From Polaromonas sp. (GTDB taxonomy: Bacteria > Pseudomonadota > Gammaproteobacteria > Burkholderiales > Burkholderiaceae_C), in NCBI GenBank assembly GCA_028292345.1, contig JAQGMN010000432.1, positions 1-13,359 of the forward strand: a stretch of 13,359 nt of DNA. The letters are read 5' to 3'. Shown here in pieces: positions 1-6,299 of this stretch. The position numbers and the translations under genes are program-made. Under the pieces are notes generated by a model. That model searched no databases, had not been told where the DNA came from, and saw nothing but the letters and a program-made list of their open reading frames with translations. Position 1 is the first letter of the stretch. The number at the start of each line of letters is the position of its first letter.

Positions 1-2
1 AT

Positions 3-146
3 GTGGCCCGCGAAGTCGTCAAGGTCGAGGAAATCATCGATTACACGCGCCGCGACAACGTGGCCGAGCGACTGGCCAAGAAGTTTGGCGCTGCCATGGG
101 CGAGGGCGCCATGAAGGCATTCCAGGCGATTCCCGCGCTTCGCTGA
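3..146 (+). CDS. S49 family peptidase (SppA-type), C-terminal end only
   Basis: This is the last 47 codons of a gene that begins before the window. The frame reads VAREVVKVEEIIDYT, then an RDNVAERLAKKFG stretch, and ends AIPALR followed by TGA. The VEEIIDYT...NVAERLAKKFG tail resembles the C-terminus of proteobacterial SppA-like S49 serine peptidases, inner-membrane enzymes that degrade cleaved signal peptides. The catalytic Ser/Lys region lies outside the window, so the family call rests only on this tail and on my memory of similar Burkholderiales proteins. The gene converges on the methyltransferase gene, with a bidirectional hairpin between them. Confidence 0.6.
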   Translation: MAREVVKVEEIIDYTRRDNVAERLAKKFGAAMGEGAMKAFQAIPALR

Positions 147-163
147 GCAACGTCAACCGCATC

Positions 164-194
164 AAAAAAGCCCGCGCAGAACGCGGGCTTTTTT
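164..194. terminator. Bidirectional Rho-independent terminator
   Basis: A perfect 13-bp inverted repeat, AAAAAAGCCCGCG (164-176) and CGCGGGCTTTTTT (182-194), has a 5-nt loop. The GC-rich core has an A run on one side and a T run on the other, so it can end transcription from both directions. It lies 17 bp after the peptidase stop and 23 bp beyond the methyltransferase stop, between two convergent genes. Confidence 0.88.
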
Positions 195-217
195 CTGGCG
201 GCTACCGCGCGTGCGGG

Positions 218-982
218 TCACCGGCCAATGCAGAACACGGTGGGCAGGTCGAGCGGCAGCACCGGCTTGTCGCGTTTCCACTGGCTTGCCAGCGCGCTGC
301 GCGACACTCCGCTGTCCAGCGTGATGCCGCAGCTCAGGGCGAGCCGGGTATTGCCCTGCAGGGTTTGCAGCAGGCCCTGCAGCAAGGCGGCATTGCGGTA
401 GGGCGTTTCGATGAACAGCTGGGTCTGGCCGGTCTTCAGCGCCAGCGATTCGAGTTCCCGGATGCGCTGGGCGCGGCCGGAAGGGTCTTGTGGCAGGTAG
501 CCGACAAACGCGAAATTCTGCCCATTCAGTCCGCTTGACGCCAGCGCCAGCATCAGCGACATCGGACCGGTCAGCGGCACCACCTGAATTCCGAGGTCAT
601 GCGCGGCGCGCACCACCGACGAGCCCGGGTCGGCAATGGCCGGCATGCCGGCCTCGCTGACCAGGCCGATGTCGCGGCCTTGCAGCGCAGCTGCCAGCAG
701 CGGCCGTGCATCGAACTGGCCGCCGTGGTCGCCCTTTTTATGCACTTCGCGCGGCAATTCCTGGATCTGCAGCGCCTGGACCGGCGTGGACAAGGGATGC
801 AGCTCGTTGATGCGCTTGAGGTAGGCGCGCGTGCTTTTGGCGTTCTCGCAGACCCAGCAGCACAGCCGGGCCGCAACCTGCAGCGTTCCGGCCGGCATCA
901 CGTCCTGCAGTGGGGCCTGGCTGTCGCAGCCGAAATCCAGCGGCGCGGGCACCAGGTAGAGTTTTCCCTTGGCACTGCTCAT
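218..982 (-). CDS. SAM-dependent methyltransferase, RsmI-like (tetrapyrrole methylase fold)
   Basis: The 254-aa protein belongs to the TP-methylase fold that includes RsmI, the 16S rRNA C1402 ribose methyltransferase. Supporting motifs are KLYLVPAPL near residue 7, SEAGMPAIADPG at 109-120 (RsmI has a DAGTPxxSDPG version) and LTGPMSLMLALASSG at 137-151, which lines the cofactor cleft in this fold. The canonical N-terminal ATPIGNL and EDTR motifs are changed (here APLDFG and CENAKSTRAYL), so it is probably a distinct RsmI paralogue rather than RsmI itself; its substrate is unknown. The ATG overlaps the maf stop as ATGA (979-982). No Shine-Dalgarno sequence is visible, so translation probably depends on coupling to maf. 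Confidence 0.85.
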   Translation of the reverse strand: MSSAKGKLYLVPAPLDFGCDSQAPLQDVMPAGTLQVAARLCCWVCENAKSTRAYLKRINELHPLSTPVQALQIQELPREVHKKGDHGGQFDARPLLAAALQGRDIGLVSEAGMPAIADPGSSVVRAAHDLGIQVVPLTGPMSLMLALASSGLNGQNFAFVGYLPQDPSGRAQRIRELESLALKTGQTQLFIETPYRNAALLQGLLQTLQGNTRLALSCGITLDSGVSRSALASQWKRDKPVLPLDLPTVFCIGR

Positions 983-1650
983 GGGACGGCCCGGCGGTTT
1001 GCCAGCAGCGCAATGCCGGCGGCCTGGATCATTTTGCAGGTGCGGATCAAGGGCAGGCCGACCAGCGCGGTCGGGTCGTCGCTGTCGATCGATTCGAGCA
1101 GCGCAATGCCGAGGCCTTCGCTTTTGGCACTGCCGGCGCAGTCGTAAGGCTGCTCGGCCCGGAGGTAATTTTCAATTTCGGCATCGTCCAGGTCGCGGAA
1201 CTGCACTCGGACGGCCGCCAGGCCGGTTTGCTCGAAGCCGCTTTCCAGGCAGACCACGGCCACCGCGGTCTGAAAAATCACGGTCTGGCCGCGCATCTGG
1301 CGCAACTGGGCCACCGCCCGCTCATGGTTCCCGGGCTTGCCCAGCGCCAGCCCGTTCAGGTCGGCCACCTGGTCGGAACCGATCACGACCGCTTGCGGGA
1401 AATTCCGGGCCACCGCGCGCGCCTTGGCCAGCGCCAGGCGCCCGGCCAGCGCATCCGGTGCTTCTTGCGGCAGCGGTGTTTCGTCCACTTCGGGCGCGGC
1501 CACCACGAAGGGGATTTGCAGGCGCTGGAGCAACTCGCGCCGGTAGGGCGAAGTGGAGCCCAGCACCAGTGCACGGCCTGCCGGGTGGGTGGCCGCGGGC
1601 AGATCGGGTTTTTCCGGGAATTCGGGTGAGGAAAGGGTCGCAGGATTCAT
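979..1650 (-). CDS. yceF: Maf family nucleotide pyrophosphatase, YceF type (7-methyl-GTP pyrophosphatase)
   Basis: Maf proteins hydrolyse non-canonical nucleoside triphosphates to monophosphates; the YceF subgroup prefers 7-methyl-GTP. Visible motifs are GSTSPYRR at residues 31-38 (phosphate binding), APEVDETP at 52-59, GSDQV with likely catalytic Asp93, and CAGSAKSEG at 171-179. The sequence follows E. coli YceF closely (PEVDETP, GSDQV, CAGSxKSEG, TLVGLPL-like), which supports the subgroup. The start at 1650 gives 223 aa and has a weak AAGAGA ribosome site. An in-frame ATG at 1674 would add eight residues, but leaves only 2 bp to the divergent yceD start and has no ribosome site. Both starts leave an N-terminal extension of about 25 or more residues relative to the usual 190-200 aa. 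The stop overlaps the methyltransferase ATG. Confidence 0.9.
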   Translation of the reverse strand: MNPATLSSPEFPEKPDLPAATHPAGRALVLGSTSPYRRELLQRLQIPFVVAAPEVDETPLPQEAPDALAGRLALAKARAVARNFPQAVVIGSDQVADLNGLALGKPGNHERAVAQLRQMRGQTVIFQTAVAVVCLESGFEQTGLAAVRVQFRDLDDAEIENYLRAEQPYDCAGSAKSEGLGIALLESIDSDDPTALVGLPLIRTCKMIQAAGIALLANRRAVP

Positions 1651-1676
1651 GGCACCGATTCTCTTACACTGCATGC

Positions 1677-2258
1677 ATGTCCAAATCCCACCATGCCAAT
1701 CGGCTCAACATGCAAGCCTTTGCCCGCGAAGGCATTCCCCTCGTCGGAGCCACTCCGCTACAAAATATGGAGCGCCTGGCGCAGGAGACACAAGCGCTGG
1801 AGCCTGATTTGATGGTCAACTGGGAGGCCCGCGCGGAACTGCGCCCGGGCTCCGGCGCAGACGAAGATGTCTGGCTGCACCTGGTGGCCACCGCATCGGT
1901 CACGCTGGTCTGCCAGCGCTGCATGGGCGCGGTTGCCACGCCGCTCGAAATCGACCAGTGGTACCGGTTCGTTGCCACCGAAGAGATTGCCATGGCCGAG
2001 GACGACGAGTCGGAGGAAGACCTGCTGGTCATGGAGCCGCATTTCGACCTGCTGGCGGTGCTGGAGGACGAACTGCTGATGGCGCTTCCGCTGGTGCCCA
2101 TGCATGAGGAATGCCCGGTGGCGCCCGTCATGCAGGTCGGCGAGGACGCGCTGTCCGCCGGGGCTGGCGGCAAAACCGGAACTGGCGAAGAAGCCCCCTC
2201 CGGCGAAAAGCCCAATCCCTTTGCGGTCCTGTCCCAGCTGAAAAAGAAAACCGAGTAG
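1677..2258 (+). CDS. yceD: YceD/DUF177 family protein, 23S rRNA accumulation protein
   Basis: The 193-aa acidic protein is of the YceD (DUF177) family, whose bacterial members sit next to rpmF and are needed for normal 23S rRNA levels; the molecular mechanism is not well defined. Key features are the CQRC pair (Cys79, Cys82), an acidic stretch around 106-116, a PHFDLLAVLEDELLMALPLVP block at 121-141 followed by HEECP with Cys146, and a basic C-terminal tail ending QLKKKTE. The ATG at 1677 is the first start in frame after the divergent maf gene; a second ATG at 1710 is possible. There is almost no room for a 5' leader (see the finding on the intergenic start region). Neighbouring rpmF, 226 bp downstream, fits the conserved yceD-rpmF pairing. 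Confidence 0.87.
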   Translation: MSKSHHANRLNMQAFAREGIPLVGATPLQNMERLAQETQALEPDLMVNWEARAELRPGSGADEDVWLHLVATASVTLVCQRCMGAVATPLEIDQWYRFVATEEIAMAEDDESEEDLLVMEPHFDLLAVLEDELLMALPLVPMHEECPVAPVMQVGEDALSAGAGGKTGTGEEAPSGEKPNPFAVLSQLKKKTE

Positions 2259-2329
2259 CCACGTTGCGGATTCGCCGGGTGTGCCGCCTGGCCTGGAAGG
2301 GGCGCGTCGCAGGCGCCCAATCACTTCGC

Positions 2330-2359
2330 TTGGGATGCTGTCCGGTATCGGGCTATAAT
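2330..2359 (+). promoter_or_regulatory. Sigma70-type promoter for rpmF and the fatty-acid operon
   Basis: A -35-like TTGGGA (2330-2335) is followed after 18 bp by a perfect -10 TATAAT (2354-2359). Transcription would start near 2366, giving a leader of about 119 nt before rpmF. It lies in the only sizeable gap upstream of the rpmF-plsX-fab genes. A 6-bp GC hairpin without a T run (2300-2318) lies just before it and may weakly separate yceD transcription. Confidence 0.72.
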
Positions 2360-2422
2360 CCAAGGCTTCGCGTACCAAGGTAGTGATGCTGGCTTCTCTG
2401 GCTTGAACAGAGCAATGCAGTT

Positions 2423-2444
2423 CACCAGACTTCAAAATTTGGTG
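2423..2444 (+). other. Possible hairpin in the rpmF mRNA leader
   Basis: CACCAGA (2423-2429) can pair with TTTGGTG (2438-2444) over 7 bp, including one G-U pair, with an 8-nt loop. A second small stem, CTCTG (2396-2400) with CAGAG (2408-2412), precedes it. Together they could fold part of the 119-nt leader. There is no recognisable riboswitch class, and short stems like these can arise by chance. Confidence 0.25.
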
Positions 2445-2484
2445 CGAAATTTACCAACACTATCACCCCTAGCAGGAGCGAATC

Positions 2485-2667
2485 ATGGCTGTCCAGCAAA
2501 ACAAAAAGTCCCCTTCGAAGCGCGGTATGCACCGCTCGCACAACGCACTGAACGTGCCTGGCATTGCCGTGGAATCCACCACCGGCGAAATCCACCTGCG
2601 CCACCACATCAGCCCCACCGGTTTTTACCGTGGCCGCAAGGTGCTGAAAACAAAAGCTGAAGCGTAA
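2485..2667 (+). CDS. rpmF: 50S ribosomal protein L32
   Basis: The 60-aa basic protein begins MAVQQNKKSPSKRGMHRSHN and contains HHISPTGFYRGRKVL, the signature of bL32 of the large ribosomal subunit. It is the cysteine-free version with no zinc-ribbon Cys residues. Length is typical (56-60 aa). A good AGGAG ribosome site (2474-2478) lies 6 nt before the ATG. It has its own upstream promoter and a downstream hairpin, so most transcripts may end after rpmF while a fraction continues into plsX. Linkage of rpmF with yceD and plsX-fab is conserved across proteobacteria. Confidence 0.97.
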   Translation: MAVQQNKKSPSKRGMHRSHNALNVPGIAVESTTGEIHLRHHISPTGFYRGRKVLKTKAEA

Positions 2668-2685
2668 TTTCACGTTCCATGCATT

Positions 2686-2715
2686 GGCCCGCACTCATCC
2701 TGCGGGCCTTTCTTT
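2686..2715 (+). terminator. Intrinsic terminator/attenuator between rpmF and plsX
   Basis: GGCCCGCA (2686-2693) pairs perfectly with TGCGGGCC (2701-2708) around a 7-nt loop, followed by TTTCTTTT. It sits 18 bp after the rpmF stop. No convincing promoter was found between it and plsX, so it is probably a partial terminator that makes rpmF mRNA more abundant than plsX-fabH mRNA. Confidence 0.75.
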
Positions 2716-2752
2716 TGCCTAAATTTTTATTTTTGACTGAACCGGTCCGCGC

Positions 2753-3865
2753 ATGATCAGGATTGCTGTCGATGCCATGGGGGGCGACGTCGGTCCCGAT
2801 GTCACCCTTGCGGCCAGTCTGGCCTTTTTGCGTGCGCATCCGGATGCCGAACTGCTGCTCGTGGGCCCGCCCGGGGTGCTTGCAGCCCATCCGCTGCATG
2901 CCCAGTTGCTGGCGCTGGCCCGGTGCGAGATCGTTGCGGCCAGCGAGGTCGTCACGATGGACGACTCGATTGAAATTGCCTTGCGCCGCAAGAAAAATTC
3001 CTCGATGCGGGTGACCGTCAACCAGGTCAAGGAGGGGCGCGCCCAGGTGGCCGTCTCGGGCGGCAATACCGGCGCGCTGATGGCGATTGCCCGTTATGTG
3101 CTCAAAACCCTGGAAGGCATTGACCGCCCCGCCATTGCATCCCAGTTGCCCAATGCGGCCGGCAGGGCCACCACCATGCTCGACCTGGGCGCCAATGTGG
3201 ACTGCACCGAAGAGCATCTGCTGCAGTTTGCGGTGATGGGCTCGGCGCTGGTCGCGGCCATTGCCGACATCCCTTCGCCGACCGTGGGCCTGCTCAACAT
3301 CGGCGAGGAAGCCATCAAGGGTGGCGACATGATCAAGAAGGCCGGAAAGCTGCTGCGGGCCGCTTCCGATTCCGGCGACATCAATTTCTATGGAAATGTC
3401 GAAGGCAACGACATTTTCAAGGGCACGACCGATCTGGTCGTCTGCGACGGCTTTGTCGGCAATGTGGCGCTGAAAAGCAGCGAAGGCCTGGCCCACATGA
3501 TCGGCGACTACATCAAGGCCGAGTTTTCCCGCAACCTGCTGACCAAAATGGCGGCCTTGGTGGCCTATCCGGTGTTGTCTGCCTTTAAAAAGCGGTTCGA
3601 CCACAGGCGCTACAACGGCGCGGCCCTGCTTGGGCTGCGCGGCCTGGTCTTCAAGAGCCATGGCTCGGCGGATATTTTTGCCTTTGAGCAGGCCCTGGGC
3701 CGGGCTTATGATGCAGCCCGGAACAACCTGCTGGAAAGGGTGCGCGAACGCATTGCCCATGCAGCGCCCCTGCTGGTGGCCGCCAGAGGGGCTGTGTCCA
3801 CCGACGACGCGCAGGCGCCTCTCTGCCTGCCTGCCGAATCTCCTGTATCAACCCCGGCACTTTAA
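2753..3865 (+). CDS. plsX: Phosphate acyltransferase PlsX
   Basis: PlsX converts acyl-ACP and phosphate to acyl-phosphate, the donor that PlsY uses for glycerol-3-phosphate acylation, at the start of phospholipid synthesis; it is a peripheral membrane enzyme. The 370-aa product shows IAVDAMGGDVGPDV at 4-17, VSGGNTGALM at 101-110, RPAIASQLPN at 125-134, MLDLGANVDC at 142-151, NIGEEAIKG at 182-190 and the NFYGNVEGNDIF...DLVVCDGFVGN block at 211-237, all diagnostic. The C-terminus is somewhat longer than in E. coli PlsX. No strong ribosome site is visible before the ATG. The stop is 4 bp before the fabH ATG, so the two are probably translationally coupled. Confidence 0.96.
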   Translation: MIRIAVDAMGGDVGPDVTLAASLAFLRAHPDAELLLVGPPGVLAAHPLHAQLLALARCEIVAASEVVTMDDSIEIALRRKKNSSMRVTVNQVKEGRAQVAVSGGNTGALMAIARYVLKTLEGIDRPAIASQLPNAAGRATTMLDLGANVDCTEEHLLQFAVMGSALVAAIADIPSPTVGLLNIGEEAIKGGDMIKKAGKLLRAASDSGDINFYGNVEGNDIFKGTTDLVVCDGFVGNVALKSSEGLAHMIGDYIKAEFSRNLLTKMAALVAYPVLSAFKKRFDHRRYNGAALLGLRGLVFKSHGSADIFAFEQALGRAYDAARNNLLERVRERIAHAAPLLVAARGAVSTDDAQAPLCLPAESPVSTPAL

Positions 3866-3869
3866 TCCC

Positions 3870-4847
3870 ATGACCCGCTATTCACGCATTACCGGCACTG
3901 GAAGCTACCTGCCGCCAAACCGTTTGACCAATGCCCAGCTGGCCGCCGAACTGGCCACCAGGGGTGTCGAAACGTCCGACGAATGGATCGTCGAACGCAC
4001 GGGCATCAGCGCGCGCCACTTTGCAGCGCCTGACGTGACCAGCAGCGACCTCGGACTTGAAGCAGCCAGACGGGCCATCGAAGCCGCCGGCTTGCAGGCC
4101 GCCGACATCGACCTGATCATCGTCGCCACCTCGACGCCAGACATGGTGTTTCCCTCGGTCGCCTGCATCCTGCAACACAAGCTGGGCATTGCGGGCTGCG
4201 CCGCCTTCGACCTGCAGGCGGTCTGCAGCGGTTTTGTCTATGCCTTGAGCGTGGCGGATGCCATGATCAAGAGCGGCGCGGCAAGCAAGGCCTTGGTGGT
4301 TGGCGCGGAAGTGTTTTCGCGCATTCTCGATTTTTCCGACCGCACGACCTGCGTGCTGTTCGGTGACGGCGCGGGCGCCGTGGTGCTCGAAGCCTCCGAC
4401 ACCCCCGGGATCCTGGCCAGCGACCTGCATGCTGATGGCAGGCATGTCGGCATTCTCTGCGTTCCCGGCCATGTATCCGGGGGCCAGGTGCTTGGCAGCG
4501 CGCTGCTGACCATGGATGGCAAGGCGGTCTTCAAGTTGGCCGTCGGCGTGCTTGAAAGCGCCGCCCGGGCCACGCTGGCGAAGGCGGAACTCACCGAAGC
4601 CGATATCGACTGGCTCATTCCGCACCAGGCCAACCTGCGCATCATGCACAGCACGGCCAAAAAGCTGAAACTTCCGCTGGAAAAACTGATTGTCACGGTG
4701 GACCAGCACGGCAACACCTCGGCGGCATCCATTCCGCTGGCATTGGATGACGCAGTGCGCAGCGGCAAGGTCAAAAAAGGAGACATCGTCATGCTTGAAG
4801 GCGTCGGCGGCGGTTTCACCTGGGGCGCCGTGCTTCTCAAGTACTGA
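3870..4847 (+). CDS. fabH: Beta-ketoacyl-ACP synthase III (FabH)
   Basis: FabH condenses acetyl-CoA with malonyl-ACP to start type II fatty-acid synthesis in the cytoplasm. The 325-aa protein has the thiolase-fold catalytic triad: Cys119 in the AVCSGFVYAL motif, His252 in PHQANLRI and Asn282 in HGNTSAAS. WIVERTGISARH (39-50) and the C-terminal GGGFTWGAVLLKY ending are also typical. The ATG at 3870 is chosen because MTRYSRITGTGSYLPP matches the usual FabH start and it lies 4 bp after the plsX stop; upstream in-frame codons would run inside plsX. In most relatives fabD follows directly; here two unrelated genes intervene. Confidence 0.97.
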   Translation: MTRYSRITGTGSYLPPNRLTNAQLAAELATRGVETSDEWIVERTGISARHFAAPDVTSSDLGLEAARRAIEAAGLQAADIDLIIVATSTPDMVFPSVACILQHKLGIAGCAAFDLQAVCSGFVYALSVADAMIKSGAASKALVVGAEVFSRILDFSDRTTCVLFGDGAGAVVLEASDTPGILASDLHADGRHVGILCVPGHVSGGQVLGSALLTMDGKAVFKLAVGVLESAARATLAKAELTEADIDWLIPHQANLRIMHSTAKKLKLPLEKLIVTVDQHGNTSAASIPLALDDAVRSGKVKKGDIVMLEGVGGGFTWGAVLLKY

Positions 4848-4871
4848 GATGGTGGGCTGCTGCCTCCACGG

Positions 4872-6299
4872 ATGCGCGCCTTTCAGGCAGGTGGTTGCTT
4901 GAAGGTCCGCAGGCCAGGCTTTGCACGCGGCACGAATTTTCTGTGGCCGCTGGCGCTGATGGTAATTTTCATCCTGGCGGGCTGGAAAATTGTCAGCCGT
5001 CCGCCGGCGTCTGATTTTCTGCCGCTTCCCCGGCAGGAAGCGTCTGCGGCAAGTGCTGTACCCGCCGCCCGGGCCAGCGGCCCCGCAGCGATCGCACCAG
5101 TATTGGAGCGATCCCCGGACGGACGTTTCAAGTTCGACGCCCGTTTTGTCTCCTCTGCGCCCGGTCAGGCGGTCCATGCCGCGTCGCTGGTTGAACTGCG
5201 TGACGGCCGACTGCGCGCCGTGTGGTTCTCGGGTTCGCGCGAGGGGGCAGGGGATGTGGCGGTCAAAACATCGGTCATGGACGCTGCAAGCCTGCGCTGG
5301 AGCGAGGAAACCACGCTTTTTGATCGCCTTCAACTTCAGCAGGATTTGTGGCGCTATGTCAAAAAAATAGGCAATCCGGTGATCGCCCGCATGCCCGACG
5401 GATCGCTGGCGCTCTGGATGGTCAATGTGTCGGTGGGCGGATGGGCTGGCAGTTCCATCAGTTGGGCGCGTTCCACGGACGATGGCGTCACCTGGAGCGC
5501 GGCCCGGCGGCTGGTGACTTCGCCTTTCCTCAATATCAGCACGCTGGCCAAGGGGGCACCGGTTTTTTTCGAGAATGGCCAGATTGGCTTGCCGGTGTAC
5601 CACGAGTTCGTCACCAAATTCGCCGAAATCCTGCGTCTTGGTCCGCAAGGACAGGTGATCGACAAAACCCGGCTTCCGGGCAGCCACAACAGCCTGCAGC
5701 CCGTCGTGCTGGTCGGTAGCGCAAAGCAGGCTCAGGCCTACATGCGATCTGGCAGCAGCACCGCCGTGATGGCCTCCTCCACGGACGATGCGGGCGCCAC
5801 CTGGACGCAGACGAATGCGACCGCCTGGCCCAATCCGGATTCAGCCCTGGCCGGCGTCGTGACCGCCACAGGCCAGCAGTGGCTGGCGCTGAATTTCCAG
5901 CCAAAAAGCCGTGAAGCGCTGGCCTTGCTGCGAACAACGCCTGCAAGCTCTGCTGATGGCGCCCAGCCATGGACTGTGGAGTCGTCGCCTTCCCCCGGAA
6001 CGCGCTTGCCGGTCACCGACTATGAGCGCCTGCTGGGCGACGAACTTCGGGCGCGTGGTGCCAGTACTGCTCAGGCCCAGGCCGATGTGGACAGCGCCAA
6101 ACGCCAGTTGTGCGGCGCCGGCACCTGTTCCCAGGAGTTCTCCTATCCCTACCTGCTGCAAAGCCGCGATGGCTATTTGCACTTGGTGTACACCTGGCAC
6201 CGCAGCCGGATCAAGCATGTCCGGATCGATCCCCGGCAAGTCCTTCAACCTGATGCTGCCTCGCCAGCCGCAAGCCATGCAGCTTCCGCCGCTCACTGA
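4872..6299 (+). CDS. Membrane-anchored BNR/Asp-box (sialidase-fold) protein inside the fab cluster
   Basis: The 475-aa protein has a short basic N-terminus, a hydrophobic segment at about 23-41 (signal anchor or uncleaved signal), an Ala/Pro-rich linker (about 44-78) and a beta-propeller-like domain. Two Asp-boxes fit the S/T-x-D-x-G-x-T-W pattern: STDDGVTW at 201-208 and TDDAGATW at 304-311. Other blocks are NPVIARMPDGSLALW (168-182), KGAPVFFENGQIGLPVYHEF and a C-terminal EFSYPYLLQSRDGYLHLVYTWHR type segment, resembling the BNR_2 group of predicted sialidases. Substrate and activity are unproven; a classic sialidase Arg triad cannot be confirmed by eye. The domain would face the periplasm. 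An alternative TTG start exists at 4899. It lies 24 bp after fabH and overlaps the next gene. Confidence 0.8.
   Translation: MRAFQAGGCLKVRRPGFARGTNFLWPLALMVIFILAGWKIVSRPPASDFLPLPRQEASAASAVPAARASGPAAIAPVLERSPDGRFKFDARFVSSAPGQAVHAASLVELRDGRLRAVWFSGSREGAGDVAVKTSVMDAASLRWSEETTLFDRLQLQQDLWRYVKKIGNPVIARMPDGSLALWMVNVSVGGWAGSSISWARSTDDGVTWSAARRLVTSPFLNISTLAKGAPVFFENGQIGLPVYHEFVTKFAEILRLGPQGQVIDKTRLPGSHNSLQPVVLVGSAKQAQAYMRSGSSTAVMASSTDDAGATWTQTNATAWPNPDSALAGVVTATGQQWLALNFQPKSREALALLRTTPASSADGAQPWTVESSPSPGTRLPVTDYERLLGDELRARGASTAQAQADVDSAKRQLCGAGTCSQEFSYPYLLQSRDGYLHLVYTWHRSRIKHVRIDPRQVLQPDAASPAASHAASAAH

Noticed and set aside
969..1676. N-terminal extension of the yceD frame through the maf gene
   Set aside because: The open frame runs antisense to maf and is Arg/Pro-rich there. 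The family-like sequence begins at the ATG at 1677.
2733..2738. TTGACT as a -35 box for plsX
   Set aside because: The expected -10 position falls inside the plsX start region and has no TATAAT-like sequence.
2609..3760. A 383-codon minus-strand frame opposite plsX
   Set aside because: It is entirely antisense to plsX, which is strongly supported. Composition (Gly/His/Gln/Arg-rich) is typical of a shadow frame.
3882..5687. A 601-codon open frame on the minus strand opposite fabH and the propeller gene
   Set aside because: It lies antisense to fabH, whose catalytic motifs are unambiguous, and to the Asp-box gene. Long antisense frames are expected from GC-rich third codon positions. The translation is low-complexity in style with no recognisable motif.
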